The notes: a model not told the origin generated them from the sequence alone. 64,000 nt of DNA from Herbidospora sakaeratensis (GCF_001570525.1 NZ_BBXC01000008.1:709841-773840), one strand, 5' to 3'; positions 25,319 through 35,073 are shown, numbered from the stretch's first letter. Made by a program: numbers and translations.

Positions 25319-26848
25319 CTACTTCAGGGTGCAGCCCCTGCGCGCCAGGTCCAGCCGCGATCCCGTGGTCAGGCAGGCGGCGATCCGGTCGACCTGCTGG
25401 CCGTAGGACCGGCCCTGCACGGAGGTCACCTCGCCGTGCGGCCCGACCTCGCAGGGGTTGTCGTCGGTGCACCTCCCGCCGGCCTCGTTGTGGGTGTTGT
25501 GCACGCCCACGACCGTCGTGCCGTCGGGGGCCAGCAGCGCCGAACCGGACATGCCGTGGCCGGGCGCGCAGTCCTTCGCGGTGGCGTAGCGGATCGCGTC
25601 GTCCTGCCGGTAGCCGCCCTCGCGCAGCTGCCCGACGACGGCCTCGGCGGTGCACGACATGCGCCGGGTCGTGTACGCCAGCCTCAGCCGGTCGCCCGCG
25701 CGCACCGGGGTGGAGGTGAGCCGGAACACCTTCGCGCCCTTGGCCGCCAGCTGCGCGTAGGTCCGGTTCAGGCGGTAGAGGGCGACGTCGGTGCCGGTCA
25801 TGGTGGCGTACACCAGCCGGTTGGCGCGGGCGGTGACCTTGGGATACCCCTGGCGGTCGGCGATCGGCGCCACCCGGTCGGCGGGCCGGTCGACCAGCGA
25901 GGTGCCGGGCGCGGGCCGCGCGCCCTCCACGCAGTGGCCGTTGGTCAGCAGCAGCGCCGGGTCGCTTGGACGGGAGGCGGCGGTGCGGACGACGGAGCCC
26001 ACGCAGTCGCCAAGGTTCACGGCCCCCTCCACGTTCGGGATCTTGTCGTCGGGGGGCACGGCGGCGCCGGAGATGATGCCCTTGATCCAGTCGGCGTGCC
26101 GGGTGGCGTCGGTGTAGAGCGTCGGGGCCCTGTCGCCGCCGGGCCCGCTGACCACCCCGGCCACCGCCCAGCGGCCGCCCTCGCGGACCAGCACCGGGCC
26201 GCCGGAGTCCATGTTGCCCGCGGCGACGCTGCCGTCACGGCTGCCGACGCACAACTCCCCCGTCTGCGCGGCCGACGGGCACGCCGACAGCGGCTGCACC
26301 ACGGTGTCGGCCTCCCGCAGCTTGGTCGGGAAGCACCTGGGGTTGTCGACGTCGTCGCAGGTCATGCCCCAGCCGACGATGCGGACGGGGGTGCCGGGCC
26401 GGGGCGTGGCCGAGGCGATGCGCACCGGCGCGGCTTTGACGGGCGTCCGCAGGTGCATGAGGGCGAGGTCGCGGCCCCAGATGCCGCCCTCGTCCTGGTA
26501 GTTGGACAACCGGTAGTAGTGGTCGACCTCGGCGACCTCGCCGCCGGAGGTGGTGCCGAGCGACCCGACCCGGACCTTCCAGCCGCGCGGCACGCCCGCC
26601 TTCGCGATGGTCGGGTTCTTGCCGGCGCAGTGGCTCGCGGTGAGCACCCACTGGGGCGCGAGCACCTCGACCCCGCACCCGTGCCCGTCGGGGCGCGGCG
26701 GGGCGGGATAGGCGGGCTGGAAGGAGCCCATGAACGAGTAGGCGCGGGGCGACGCGTGGCCGCCCACGATGGCCTGCGCCGGGGAGACTGCCGTCAGGAA
26801 CGGGGCCAGCACGAGCGCGGCGCCGAACAGGAGGGATCGTTTTCGCAT
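25319..26848 (-). CDS. Secreted serine protease with two trypsin-like (S1) domains
   Basis: A 509-residue exported protein. A signal peptide ends near AQA (24-26), immediately before IVGG (27-30), the usual new N-terminus of active trypsins, so activation may need only signal removal. Domain one carries H73 in TASHC, D127 in RDLALMHL and S215 in NMDSGGP. Domain two, from about 275, carries a second triad: H305 in LTNGHC, D354 in TDVALYRL and S434 in GHGMSGSA, resembling glutamyl-endopeptidase/V8-type proteases. Both triads look complete. The double-domain layout is unusual. Start ATG 26848 is chosen; GTG 26866 adds six residues. Confidence 0.87.
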   Translation of the reverse strand: MRKRSLLFGAALVLAPFLTAVSPAQAIVGGHASPRAYSFMGSFQPAYPAPPRPDGHGCGVEVLAPQWVLTASHCAGKNPTIAKAGVPRGWKVRVGSLGTTSGGEVAEVDHYYRLSNYQDEGGIWGRDLALMHLRTPVKAAPVRIASATPRPGTPVRIVGWGMTCDDVDNPRCFPTKLREADTVVQPLSACPSAAQTGELCVGSRDGSVAAGNMDSGGPVLVREGGRWAVAGVVSGPGGDRAPTLYTDATRHADWIKGIISGAAVPPDDKIPNVEGAVNLGDCVGSVVRTAASRPSDPALLLTNGHCVEGARPAPGTSLVDRPADRVAPIADRQGYPKVTARANRLVYATMTGTDVALYRLNRTYAQLAAKGAKVFRLTSTPVRAGDRLRLAYTTRRMSCTAEAVVGQLREGGYRQDDAIRYATAKDCAPGHGMSGSALLAPDGTTVVGVHNTHNEAGGRCTDDNPCEVGPHGEVTSVQGRSYGQQVDRIAACLTTGSRLDLARRGCTLK

Positions 26849-26938
26849 GCGACCCACCCTGGACACGGGAGATGTCCGGTCCGCCGCGACGCCGTGTCGG
26901 CGGCCGCTCTGACGTGTATCAGTCCGGCCGCCGTGGGC

Positions 26939-27010
26939 TCACTCGTCGTCGGGGGCCGCCAGCCGGGTGGTCAGGTCGTTGGCGAACCGTTCGAGCAGCC
27001 GGCCGAAGGT
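26939..27010 (-). pseudogene. C-terminal remnant, probably of a regulator
   Basis: Reading from about 27010 on the minus strand gives 23 residues, TFGRLLERFANDLTTRL then AAPDDE and TGA at 26939. This amphipathic helix and acidic end look like the C-terminus of a MarR-type or similar regulator, but the rest of the gene is absent: the adjoining DNA is a monooxygenase fragment on the other strand. The family call is weak; that it is a truncated gene end is more likely than chance, given the context. Confidence 0.4.
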
Positions 27011-27422
27011 CCTCCCTGTACGCCGTGGGCGAGGGCGACACGGTGCACGGGTTCCTCTTCCGCGACCCCGCGGCGCAGCGCGACCTGGTCGCCTCGACCT
27101 TCGCCGGCGACGGGTGGGAGGTCCCGCGCCTGGTGGCGGCCATGCGTACCGCCGACGACCTGTTCTTCGACGTCGTCAGCCAGATCAGGATGCCCCGGGG
27201 TCGTCCGGCCGGGTCGTGCTCGTCGGCGACGCCGCCGCCGCGCCCTCGTTCCTGACCGGGCAGGGCACCAGCGTCGCGCTCGTCTCGGCGGGCGACGCCG
27301 CGTTCTTCCCGAGGACCGCCGAAGCGCTGGCGCGGCGCGACGCGATGGTGCGCGGCCTGACCGCGCTGCCCTCCCACGAACGGCCCGAGCACTCGGCCAT
27401 CACGCTCGACGAGGTCGCCTAA
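27008..27422 (+). pseudogene. Degraded FAD-dependent monooxygenase (PHBH-type) fragment
   Basis: Two frames together give internal and C-terminal parts of an FAD-dependent aromatic-ring monooxygenase. Frame one (about 27008-27195) reads LYAVGEGDTVHGFLFRDP, AGDGWEVPRLVAAM and FDVVSQIRM. Frame two (about 27195-27422) has the FAD-binding GRVVLVGDAAAAPSFLTGQG motif, then GTSVALV, and after an apparent internal deletion a short C-terminus ending in AITLDEVA. The whole NAD/FAD N-terminal half is missing and there is a frameshift near 27195. It ends in TAA at 27420-27422, overlapping the ROK stop. Confidence 0.75.
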
Positions 27423-28681
27423 GCGGGCGCGGGCAACCGGCCCGAGTCGACCGAGTCGAGGACCCGCGCCGCGGCCCCCAGCGCCGCCGCGCCGTAGCCC
27501 AGGCCCGAGACGACCAGCCGGCAGCCGCCTCCCCCGGGCGCGAGGGCGCGGGCGAGCATCTCCTGCTCGGCCCGCGCCAGGATCCACGGGGCGAGCTTCA
27601 CGTAGTAGCCGCCCAGCACGACGACCTCGGGGTTCAGCAGGTTGGCGACGATGCCGACGCCCCGGCCGAGGTTGCCCGCGAGGGTGTCGAGCAGGTCGAG
27701 CACGACCGGGTCGCCCGCTTCGGCCCGCTGCACCACCTCGTCGATCTCGGGCTCCAGTTCCGCCGGGGACACCCCGCCCGGGACGGTGCGGTCGAGCAGC
27801 GCGCCCAGCCCGGCCACCACCTCCAGGCAGCCGCGCCGGCCGCAGTGACACGGCGGGCCGCCGGGCACGATCTCGATGTGCCCGATCTCGCCGCTGAACC
27901 CGGCGCCCCCGCGCCGCAGCCGCCCGTCGAGCACGATGCCGGCGCCGACCCCGATCTCGCCGGTCAGGTAGACCAGGTCGCGGACGCCGGAGTGGGGCCC
28001 GAAGCGCAACTCCGCCAGCGCGCCGAGGTTGGCGTCGTTGTCGACCAGCACGGGGAAGCCGGGGTCGCGCAGCGCCTTGGCCAGGTCGCCCGCGAGGTCG
28101 ACGTCGCGCCAGCCCATGTTGGGCGCCAGGCGTACCGAGCCGGTCAGGTCGACGAGGCCGGGAACGGCGACGGTGAGGCCGAGCACCTGCCGGGCCTCCT
28201 TGGTCATGCGGGTCACCACGCGGCGGGCCACGCCGGCGATCCCGGCGACCGCCTGGCCGGAGGAGGCCGAGCCGCCCGGGAAGGCGCGCCGCCACGACAG
28301 CAGCGCCTCGCCCTTGAGGTCGACCGCGACGGCCGTCAGGTAGTCGACGTTCACCTCGATGCCGACGGCGGCGTAGGGCGAGCCGTCGAGCACCAGCATG
28401 GTGGCCGGGCGGCCCACCCGGTTCTCGGTCAGCCCCGTCTCCCGCAGCAGCCGACGGTCGATCAGGTCGGCCACCAGGCTGGACACCGTCGCCTTGTTGA
28501 GGCCGGTCGAGGCGGCGATGTCGGCGCGCGAGCAGGGGGCGTTCTCGCGGACGAACCGCAACACGACGGCGAGGTTGGTGGCCCGCACGTCGGTGAAGTC
28601 GGCCGGCTGGGGGCCGGTGCCCGGAGCGCTTCCCTGAGTATTGGTGATCAATTGAGCCCCGTTCCGTGTCGGCCTCATCAT
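27419..28681 (-). CDS. ROK-family transcriptional repressor (NagC/XylR-type)
   Basis: A 420-residue regulator. The N-terminal winged helix covers VVLRFVRENAPCSRADIAAST and GLNKATVSSLVADLIDRRLL; the ROK domain has the sugar-site ENR/DNDAN segment VDNDANLGALAE, the GEIGH motif with its His, and the zinc loop CHCGRRGCLE. The regulator probably senses a sugar imported by the divergent ABC system. Start codons at 28681, 28678 and a TTG at about 28648 are possible; none has a strong ribosome site. The 93-bp divergent region contains an operator-like inverted repeat. Confidence 0.9.
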   Translation of the reverse strand: MMRPTRNGAQLITNTQGSAPGTGPQPADFTDVRATNLAVVLRFVRENAPCSRADIAASTGLNKATVSSLVADLIDRRLLRETGLTENRVGRPATMLVLDGSPYAAVGIEVNVDYLTAVAVDLKGEALLSWRRAFPGGSASSGQAVAGIAGVARRVVTRMTKEARQVLGLTVAVPGLVDLTGSVRLAPNMGWRDVDLAGDLAKALRDPGFPVLVDNDANLGALAELRFGPHSGVRDLVYLTGEIGVGAGIVLDGRLRRGGAGFSGEIGHIEIVPGGPPCHCGRRGCLEVVAGLGALLDRTVPGGVSPAELEPEIDEVVQRAEAGDPVVLDLLDTLAGNLGRGVGIVANLLNPEVVVLGGYYVKLAPWILARAEQEMLARALAPGGGGCRLVVSGLGYGAAALGAAARVLDSVDSGRLPAPA

Positions 28682-28700
28682 GCCGCATAGGCGGCGCCAC

Positions 28701-28729
28701 TTGTGGTGCCCTGCCTTCTGGACTAGTTT
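28701..28729 (+). promoter_or_regulatory. Promoter of the sugar ABC operon
   Basis: TTGTGG (28701-28706) and TAGTTT (28724-28729) are separated by 17 bp. The -10 overlaps the left arm of the inverted repeat at 28724-28750, which would allow repression by steric block. Confidence 0.55.
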
Positions 28730-28750
28730 GTTTGGTCGTTAGACGAACTA
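28724..28750. promoter_or_regulatory. Likely ROK/XylR-type operator
   Basis: Inverted repeat TAGTTTGT-N11-ACGAACTA with 7 of 8 arm positions matching, centred at 28737 in the ROK/transporter divergent region. Written as GTTTG-N13-CGAAC it has the same half-sites and spacing as the site at 50137-50163. The left half resembles xylO half-sites bound by XylR. Confidence 0.65.
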
Positions 28751-28774
28751 ACTCTACCAGGAAGGGGGCGCTCT

Positions 28775-30421
28775 GTGAGAACCACCACGAGACGGGGATT
28801 CCTCGGTCTCGCCGGGCTGACCGTGCTCGCCGCCTGCTCCGCCCCGCCGGGTCCGAAACCCGGCGCCAAGGCCACCGCCGCCGCGATGGACAAACTCGCC
28901 GCGCTGGTGCCCAAGTACGTGCCGCGCACGGTGACCACCCCCGACATCCCGGCCGTGGTGCCCGGCTTCGGACGCGACGGATACCTGTCCTATCCGCCGA
29001 GCGAGAAGCTGGTCGACCTGGTCAAGGCCGCCCCGGGCAAGGGCGGCGTCTACAAGGCGATGGTGCCCACCTGGAGCCCGCTGCCCGCCCCGCTCGGCGA
29101 GAACTCCTACTACGACGCGGTGAACAAGGACCTCGGGGCGACCATCGACTTCAACTACCTCGACGGCATGACCATCAACGACAAGCTGCCGACGCTGCTG
29201 GCCGGCGGCGACGTCGTCGACGTCACCACGCTGCCGGGCTGGGCGCTCGCCGCCGTGCCCGACTACGCGCGCGCGGTCGACGGCCTGTTCGAGGACCTCA
29301 CCCCCTACCTGGCGGGCGACGTCTCCGCGAAGTATCCCGGCCTGTCGGCGATCCCGACCACGGCCTGGCAGTACTCGGTCTTCGGCGGCAAGCTCAAGGC
29401 GGTGCCCGCCTGGCCGGCCCCGCAGTTCGGCTGGGTGCTCTTCCACCGCAAGGACCTGTGGGAGGAGCTCGGCCAGGGCGCCCCGAAGAACGCCGATGAA
29501 CTGCTCGCGATGGGCAAGGCCGTCACCGACGCGTCCAAGGACCGCTGGGCGTTCAGCGACATCTTCCCGATGATGGAGGAGATCTTCCGCGCGCCCAGGA
29601 AGTGGCGCAAGGAGGGCGGCACGCTCGTCAACCGCTACGAGACCCCCGAGTACGCCGCCGCCGTCGAGTGGATGCGCAAGGCCGTGGACGCCGGGCTGGT
29701 GCACCCCAACGTCCTGTCGGCCAAGTCGGCGGCCGACGACAAGGAGCTCTTCAAGTCGGGCCAGGTGCTGGTGAAGAGCGACGGCTTCTCGTTCTGGACC
29801 GAGACGCTCATCCAGGTCGGCAAGGAGCAGCCCGACTTCTGGATGGAGCCGCTGCCCGTCTTCGGGGCCGACGGGGGCAAGCCCGAATACCGGATGAACC
29901 AGGATCCGTCGTACACGTTCATCAAGAAGGGCACCCCGAAGGAGAAGGTCGAGGAACTGCTCGCGATCTTCGACTACCTCTCCGCGCCGTTCGGCACCCA
30001 GGAGCAGCTGCTGTTCAACAACGGCGTCGAGGGCACCCACTTCACCCGCGACGACAAGGGCGCCCCGCAGGTCACCGAGCTCGGGCCCAAGGAGATCGTG
30101 GGCAGCTACGTGTGGCTCGGCGGCCGGGTCGACCCCATCTTCGAGTCGCAGGCCCACCCCGACTACGTGCGGGCCGCGACGGCCTGGTGGAACGCGGCCG
30201 TGACGGTGCGGCACCAGGACCCGTTCGACGGCATCCGCGTCGAGGAGCCCGGCGACTTCACCGCGGCGGCCAAGCCGTTCGAGGACAAGGTCGTCGACAT
30301 CATCCGGGGCCGGCGCGGGCTCGACACCCTCCAGCAGGCCATCACGGAGTGGAAGGCGGGCGGCGGCGACGCGGGCCGCGAGTTCTACATGAAGGTCCTC
30401 ACGGAGAACGGCCGTGCTTAG
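28775..30421 (+). CDS. Sugar ABC transporter substrate-binding lipoprotein
   Basis: A 548-residue extracellular binding protein of family 1 (LplA-like, the type serving complex oligosaccharides). The start RTTTRRGFLGLAGLTVLAAC combines a twin-arginine motif with a lipobox ending at C21, so it may be a Tat-exported lipoprotein. The chain has the typical large insertion set of 500-550 residue oligosaccharide receptors. GTG 28775 follows AGGAAGGGGG. It overlaps the next permease gene by 8 bp. Control by the divergent ROK protein is inferred from the operator at 28724-28750. Confidence 0.9.
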   Translation: MRTTTRRGFLGLAGLTVLAACSAPPGPKPGAKATAAAMDKLAALVPKYVPRTVTTPDIPAVVPGFGRDGYLSYPPSEKLVDLVKAAPGKGGVYKAMVPTWSPLPAPLGENSYYDAVNKDLGATIDFNYLDGMTINDKLPTLLAGGDVVDVTTLPGWALAAVPDYARAVDGLFEDLTPYLAGDVSAKYPGLSAIPTTAWQYSVFGGKLKAVPAWPAPQFGWVLFHRKDLWEELGQGAPKNADELLAMGKAVTDASKDRWAFSDIFPMMEEIFRAPRKWRKEGGTLVNRYETPEYAAAVEWMRKAVDAGLVHPNVLSAKSAADDKELFKSGQVLVKSDGFSFWTETLIQVGKEQPDFWMEPLPVFGADGGKPEYRMNQDPSYTFIKKGTPKEKVEELLAIFDYLSAPFGTQEQLLFNNGVEGTHFTRDDKGAPQVTELGPKEIVGSYVWLGGRVDPIFESQAHPDYVRAATAWWNAAVTVRHQDPFDGIRVEEPGDFTAAAKPFEDKVVDIIRGRRGLDTLQQAITEWKAGGGDAGREFYMKVLTENGRA

Positions 30422-31379
30422 AAAGTCCCCGCCGGCGGATGCCCTGACCTCATCCGCCGGCACGGGACGGCTTCCGCTCCGGGCGCGGCTGCGGCGCGAC
30501 TGGCAACTGCTGGCCATGACGGTCCCGGCCGTCGGGTTGCTGATCGTGTTCCACTACGTGCCGACGCTCGGCAACGTCATCGCCTTCCAGGACTACAGCC
30601 CCTACGACGGCATCACCGGCAGCCCCTGGGTCGGCTTCTACAACTTCCAGTGGCTGCTGTCGGACCCCGAGTTCTGGACCGCGCTGCGCAACACCGTCAC
30701 GATCACGGCCTTCCAGCTCGTGTTCTACTTCCCGGTCCCGATCGCGCTGGCCATCCTGCTCGACAGCGTGTTGTCACGGCGGCTGCGGCTGTTCATCCAG
30801 GGCGTCGTCTACATGCCGCACTTCTTCTCGTGGGTGCTGGTCGTGGCGCTGTTCCAGCAGATCCTCGGCGGCGCGGGCCTGCTCGCGCAGACCCTCCGCC
30901 AGGCCGGGCACGAGCCGTGGAACGTCATGACCAACCCCGACGCCTTCATCGTGCTGGTCACCGCGCAGTCGGTCTGGAAGGACGCGGGCTGGGGCACGAT
31001 CATCTTCCTGGCCGCGCTGGCCGCCATCAACACCAACCTGTACGAGGCCGCGGCGGTCGACGGCGCCTCCCGGTGGCGTCGCCTGTGGCACATCACGCTG
31101 CCCGGGCTGCGGCCGGTCATCCTGCTGCTGCTGATCCTGCGGCTGGGCGACGCGCTGAACGTCGGCTTCGAGCAGTTCTTCCTCCAGCGCGACGCGGTCG
31201 GGGCGGAGGCGGCGGAGGTGCTCGACACGTTCGTCTACTGGCGCACCCTGATGACCGGCGCGTGGAGCTACGGCGCGGCGGCGGGGCTGTTCAAGGGCCT
31301 GGTCGGGCTCATCCTCATCGTGGTGGCCAACAAGGTCGCCCACCGGTTCGGCGAGCAGGGAATTTACAAACGATCATGA
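30414..31379 (+). CDS. Sugar ABC transporter permease, LplB-type
   Basis: A 321-residue six-helix permease. The ATPase-docking segment is YEAAAVDGASRWRRLWHITLP (split over its two halves), and the N-terminus has the LplB hallmarks WQLLAMTVPAVGLLIVFHYVP. GTG 30414 lies within the end of the binding-protein gene, with an 8-bp overlap. No ATPase gene is present in the operon; in streptomycetes such importers share the MsiK ATPase encoded elsewhere, which is the likely arrangement here. Confidence 0.92.
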   Translation: MLRKSPPADALTSSAGTGRLPLRARLRRDWQLLAMTVPAVGLLIVFHYVPTLGNVIAFQDYSPYDGITGSPWVGFYNFQWLLSDPEFWTALRNTVTITAFQLVFYFPVPIALAILLDSVLSRRLRLFIQGVVYMPHFFSWVLVVALFQQILGGAGLLAQTLRQAGHEPWNVMTNPDAFIVLVTAQSVWKDAGWGTIIFLAALAAINTNLYEAAAVDGASRWRRLWHITLPGLRPVILLLLILRLGDALNVGFEQFFLQRDAVGAEAAEVLDTFVYWRTLMTGAWSYGAAAGLFKGLVGLILIVVANKVAHRFGEQGIYKRS

Positions 31380-32275
31380 CTACCCGTCCCGTCTGGCAGG
31401 AACGGCCGACCGTCTTCGGGCTGACGCTGAAGACCGTCGTGCTCACGCTGATCGTGCTCGCCATGGTCTACCCGATCTACGTCGTGGTGCTGACCAGCCT
31501 GTCGACCGCGCGGACCGTCACCGAGGCGGGCGGCCTGGTCACCCTGCCGGGCGAGTTGTCGCTCGACGCCTACCGGGAGTTGTTCGGGGGCGGCGTGGTG
31601 ACGCGCGCGGTGCTGGTCTCGACCGGGGTGACGGTCGTCGGGACGGTGCTGAGCCTGGGGCTCACGATCTTCGCGGCGTACGGGTTGTCGCGGCCCGGGT
31701 CGGTGCTGCACCGGCCGCTGCTGTTCCTGTTCCTGCTGACGTTCCTGTTCACGCCCGGCATGATCCCCAGCTACCTGATCGTGCGGGAGCTCGGGCTGAT
31801 CGACAGTTACTGGTCGCTGATCCTGCCGACGGCCGTGTCGGCGTTCAACCTGGTCGTCATGCGGGCGTTCTTCATGAACATCCCCGGTGAGGTGCTCGAC
31901 AGCGCGCGGATCGACGGGGCCTCCGACTTCCGGATCCTGTGGCGGATCGTGTTGCCGATGTCGAAGGGCGTGACGGCCGTCATCGGGTTGTTCTACGCGG
32001 TCGGCTACTGGAACGCCTTCTTCAACGCGGTCCTCTACATCAACGACAACGGCAAGTGGCCGCTGCAGCTGATCCTGCGGCAGTACGTGCAGCAGGGCAT
32101 GAACCTGGTGCCGAACCAGCGGGCCGTCGACACGGTCGCCGGCTACGCCCTGCCGCCCAACCTCGCCATCAAGATGGCCATCATCGTGGTGGCGCTGGTG
32201 CCGGTCCTGCTGATCTATCCGTTCGTCCAGCGCCACTTCACGAAGGGCGTGATCATCGGCGCGGTCAAGGGGTAG
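31376..32275 (+). CDS. Sugar ABC transporter permease, LplC-type
   Basis: A 299-residue second permease, MalG superfamily. Features include the N-terminal helix VYPIYVVVLTSLS, the docking motif LDSARIDGASDFRILWRIVLP (in two parts) and the C-terminal IYPFVQRHFTKGVIIGAVKG, which is the exact LplC/YtcP ending. The ATG at 31376 overlaps the previous stop as ATGA. With the LplB-type permease it forms the heterodimeric channel for the sugar receptor upstream. Confidence 0.92.
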   Translation: MTTRPVWQERPTVFGLTLKTVVLTLIVLAMVYPIYVVVLTSLSTARTVTEAGGLVTLPGELSLDAYRELFGGGVVTRAVLVSTGVTVVGTVLSLGLTIFAAYGLSRPGSVLHRPLLFLFLLTFLFTPGMIPSYLIVRELGLIDSYWSLILPTAVSAFNLVVMRAFFMNIPGEVLDSARIDGASDFRILWRIVLPMSKGVTAVIGLFYAVGYWNAFFNAVLYINDNGKWPLQLILRQYVQQGMNLVPNQRAVDTVAGYALPPNLAIKMAIIVVALVPVLLIYPFVQRHFTKGVIIGAVKG

Positions 32276-32309
32276 CCTTCGCCGGGCCTCTGTGCTCCCA
32301 TCTAGGCCC

Positions 32310-33653
32310 ATGAAGGGCATCTCATCGGTCGTGCTGGCGGCCTGTCTGCTCGCCGCGTGCGCCTCCCCCGAAGCGCCGGCGCCGGGCGGGGTCCGGGTGG
32401 TCGCCACCGGGCTCGCCGACCCCTACGAGATGGTGTGGGGGCCCGACGGGTTCCTCTGGGTCACCGAGAAGAGCGGCGGCCGGGTCACCCGCGTCGATCC
32501 GAAGAACGGTCGCACGTCCGTGGCGCTCACGGTCGAGGGCGCCCTGCACACCGAGGGCGGCCAGGACGGCGTCCTCGGCCTGGCCCTGCACCCCGGCCTG
32601 CTGAAGGGCGACGGCCACGACTGGGTCTACCTCGCCCACACCTACGCCGGGGAACGCCGCCAGACGAAGATCGTCCGATATACCTATGACGCGGCCAAGC
32701 AGGCCCTGACCAGCCCCGTCGACGTGCTCACCGGCCTGGTCTCCAGCGTCGACCACCAGTCGGGCAAGTTGCGGTTCGGCCCCGACGGCACGCTCTACTA
32801 CACGATCGGCGACCAGGGGGCCAACCAGTTCGGCCTCTACTGCGAGACCATCGAGGCGCAGACGCTCCCCACGTCGGCCCAGGTGGAAGCGGGCGACTGG
32901 CGCGCCTACCAGGGCAAGGTGCTGCGCCTGCGCCCCGACGGCTCGATCCCGGCCGACAACCCGGAGTTCGGCGGCGTGCGCAGCCACGTCTACGCGGTGG
33001 GCTTCCGCAACGCCCAGGGGCTGACCTTCACCTCCTCGGGTCTCCTGTACGGCACCGACCAGGGCCCCAAGACCGACGACGAGGTCAATTTGCTGCGGTC
33101 CGGAAAGAACTACGGCTGGCCGCACGTCGCCGGGTACCGCGACGGCAAGGCGTACGTCCACGCCCGGTGGGCCGAGGCGGAGGGCGGCTGCGCGGCTGAA
33201 AGGTTCAGCGACTACGAGATTCCGGCGGGCGTTCCGTACACGGAGGAGACCGACTGGGACGACCCGGATTTCGCCCCGCCGCTCGCCACCTTCGACACGG
33301 TGGAGGACGGCTTCGACTTCCGCGCCGACCCCGACTGCGACCCCGCGACGGCGTTCGTCTGCTGGCCGACCCTGGCGCTGTCGAGCCTGGAGCCCGGCCC
33401 GGCCGGGAGCCTGCTGGCGACCTCGCTCAAGGACGGCGCCGTCTACCGCATCCCCCTCGACCCGGGCGGGGAGAAGGCCGGAAAGGCCGAGCGGATCGCC
33501 GACACGGTCAACCGCTACCGCGACACCGCTCTCGACCCCGCGGGCACGACCCTCTACATCGCCACCGACACCGCGGGCCTCACCCGGGGCCCCGACGGCA
33601 GGCCGACGCGCGACCTGGCGAATCCGGGGGCGATCCTCGCCTACGAGCTCTGA
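32310..33653 (+). CDS. Sugar dehydrogenase-like (GSDH/sorbosone) propeller lipoprotein
   Basis: A 447-residue exported protein with lipobox LAAC near residue 17 and a six-bladed propeller of the glucose/sorbosone dehydrogenase family: [54 protein letters not shown] and NYGWPHVAG. In characterised relatives these loops bind PQQ, calcium and the sugar at the cell surface. No PQQ synthesis genes are in view. The ATG at 32310 lies 34 bp after the permease gene without a ribosome site; it may have its own leaderless start. Close position suggests a link to the sugar importer. Confidence 0.85.
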   Translation: MKGISSVVLAACLLAACASPEAPAPGGVRVVATGLADPYEMVWGPDGFLWVTEKSGGRVTRVDPKNGRTSVALTVEGALHTEGGQDGVLGLALHPGLLKGDGHDWVYLAHTYAGERRQTKIVRYTYDAAKQALTSPVDVLTGLVSSVDHQSGKLRFGPDGTLYYTIGDQGANQFGLYCETIEAQTLPTSAQVEAGDWRAYQGKVLRLRPDGSIPADNPEFGGVRSHVYAVGFRNAQGLTFTSSGLLYGTDQGPKTDDEVNLLRSGKNYGWPHVAGYRDGKAYVHARWAEAEGGCAAERFSDYEIPAGVPYTEETDWDDPDFAPPLATFDTVEDGFDFRADPDCDPATAFVCWPTLALSSLEPGPAGSLLATSLKDGAVYRIPLDPGGEKAGKAERIADTVNRYRDTALDPAGTTLYIATDTAGLTRGPDGRPTRDLANPGAILAYEL

Positions 33654-33668
33654 CCGCCCCCGGGGCGG
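33654..33668. terminator. Short GC palindrome between convergent genes
   Basis: CCGCCCC (33654-33660) mirrors GGGGCGG (33662-33668) in the 16-bp space between the sugar dehydrogenase stop and the transhydrogenase stop. It could fold as a short hairpin for both strands; evidence is positional only. Confidence 0.35.
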
Positions 33669-33669
33669 G

Positions 33670-35073
33670 CTAGTGGCTGAAGCGCTGGACCCGCCGCAGC
33701 TTGTTCATCGCGTCGAGGGCCGCGACCTTGTAGCACTCCGACAGGGTCGGGTAGTTGAAGACGGCGTCGACCAGGTAGTCGATGGTGCCGCCGCAGCCCA
33801 TGACGGCCTGGCCGATGTGCACCAGCTCGGTCGCCTGGGTGCCGAAGACGTGCACGCCGAGGAGGGTGCGGTCTTCGGGGGAGACCAGCAGCTTGAGCAT
33901 GCCGTGGGTGTCGCCGATGATCTGGCCGCGGGCCAGTTCGCGGTAGCGCGACAGGCCGGTCTCGAACGGGACGTGCGCGTCGGTGAGCTCGTCTTCGGTC
34001 GCGCCGACGAAGCTGATCTCGGGGATCGTGTAGATGCCGATCGGCTGCAGGCGGCTCATGTCGGAGACCGGTTCGTCGCACGCGTGGTAGGCCGCCAGAC
34101 GGCCCTGCTCCATCGACGTGGCGGCCAGGGCGGGGAAGCCGATGACGTCGCCGACGGCGTAGATGTGCGGGACGGCGGTGCGGTAGTGCTCGTCGACCGT
34201 GATCCGGCCGCGCGCGTCGGCCTCCAGGCCGGCGGTGTGCAGGGCGAGCGACTCGGTCATGCCCTGGCGGCCGGCCGAGTACATGACCGTGGCGGCCGGG
34301 ATCTTCTTGCCGCTCTCGAGGATCGTGAGGGCGCCGCGCTCGTGGCGTTCGACGGCGGCGACCGTCTCGCCGAACCGGAACGTGACGGCCAGGTCGCGCA
34401 GGTGGTACTTGAGCGCCTCGATGACCTCCAGGTCGCAGAACTCCAGCATGCGGTCGCGGCGTTCGACCACGGTGACCTTGGTGCCGAGGGCGGCGAACAT
34501 GGAGGCGTACTCGATGCCGATCACGCCGGCGCCGACGACGACCATCGAGTCGGGCACGTGGTCGAGCTGGAGGATGCCGTCGGAGTCGATGATCGTGGAG
34601 CCGTCGAACTCGACGCTGTCGGGGCGCGCGGGGCGGGTGCCGGTGGCGACGATGATCTTGTCGGCGGTGACCTTCGTCTCCCGGCCCCGGTCGTCGATCA
34701 CCGCGATGGTGTGGGGGTCGAGGAACTGGCCGGAGCCGGTCAGCGTGGTGATGCGGTTGCGGGACAGCTGGTTGCGGATCACCTCGACCTCGCGGCCCAC
34801 GACGTGGGTGGTGCGGGCGGTCAGGTCGGCGATGCCGATCTCTTCCTTGACGCGGTAGTTGCGGCCGTACATCTCGCGCTGGCTGAGGCCGGTCAGGTAG
34901 AGCACGGCCTCGCGCATGGTCTTGGAGGGGATCGTGCCGGTGTTGATGCACACCCCGCCGATCATGTTGCGCCGCTCGACGATCGCTACCCGGCGCTCCA
35001 GCTTGGCGGCCGCGATGGCGGCCTTCTGCCCACCCGGCCCGGATCCCAGGACGAGTACATCAAAGTCGCTCAC
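33670..35073 (-). CDS. sthA: Soluble (Si-specific) NAD(P) transhydrogenase
   Basis: A 467-residue cytosolic flavoprotein that exchanges reducing equivalents between NADPH and NAD+. FAD motif [18 protein letters not shown] is at the N-terminus. The active-site region reads [14 protein letters not shown]: the second cysteine of related disulfide reductases is replaced by Thr, as in SthA. NAD(P) motif [20 protein letters not shown] (read as two parts), FAD motif [15 protein letters not shown] and the C-terminal dimerisation domain with [13 protein letters not shown] follow. GTG 35073 is chosen; no clear ribosome site. It stands alone, convergent with the sugar dehydrogenase gene. Confidence 0.93.
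   Translation of the reverse strand: MSDFDVLVLGSGPGGQKAAIAAAKLERRVAIVERRNMIGGVCINTGTIPSKTMREAVLYLTGLSQREMYGRNYRVKEEIGIADLTARTTHVVGREVEVIRNQLSRNRITTLTGSGQFLDPHTIAVIDDRGRETKVTADKIIVATGTRPARPDSVEFDGSTIIDSDGILQLDHVPDSMVVVGAGVIGIEYASMFAALGTKVTVVERRDRMLEFCDLEVIEALKYHLRDLAVTFRFGETVAAVERHERGALTILESGKKIPAATVMYSAGRQGMTESLALHTAGLEADARGRITVDEHYRTAVPHIYAVGDVIGFPALAATSMEQGRLAAYHACDEPVSDMSRLQPIGIYTIPEISFVGATEDELTDAHVPFETGLSRYRELARGQIIGDTHGMLKLLVSPEDRTLLGVHVFGTQATELVHIGQAVMGCGGTIDYLVDAVFNYPTLSECYKVAALDAMNKLRRVQRFSH

Noticed and set aside
28724-28750. Exact Bacillus-type xylO operator
   Set aside because: The half-site resembles xylO, but the spacing between GTTTG and the opposite arm is 13 here rather than about 9, so I call it only ROK/XylR-like.
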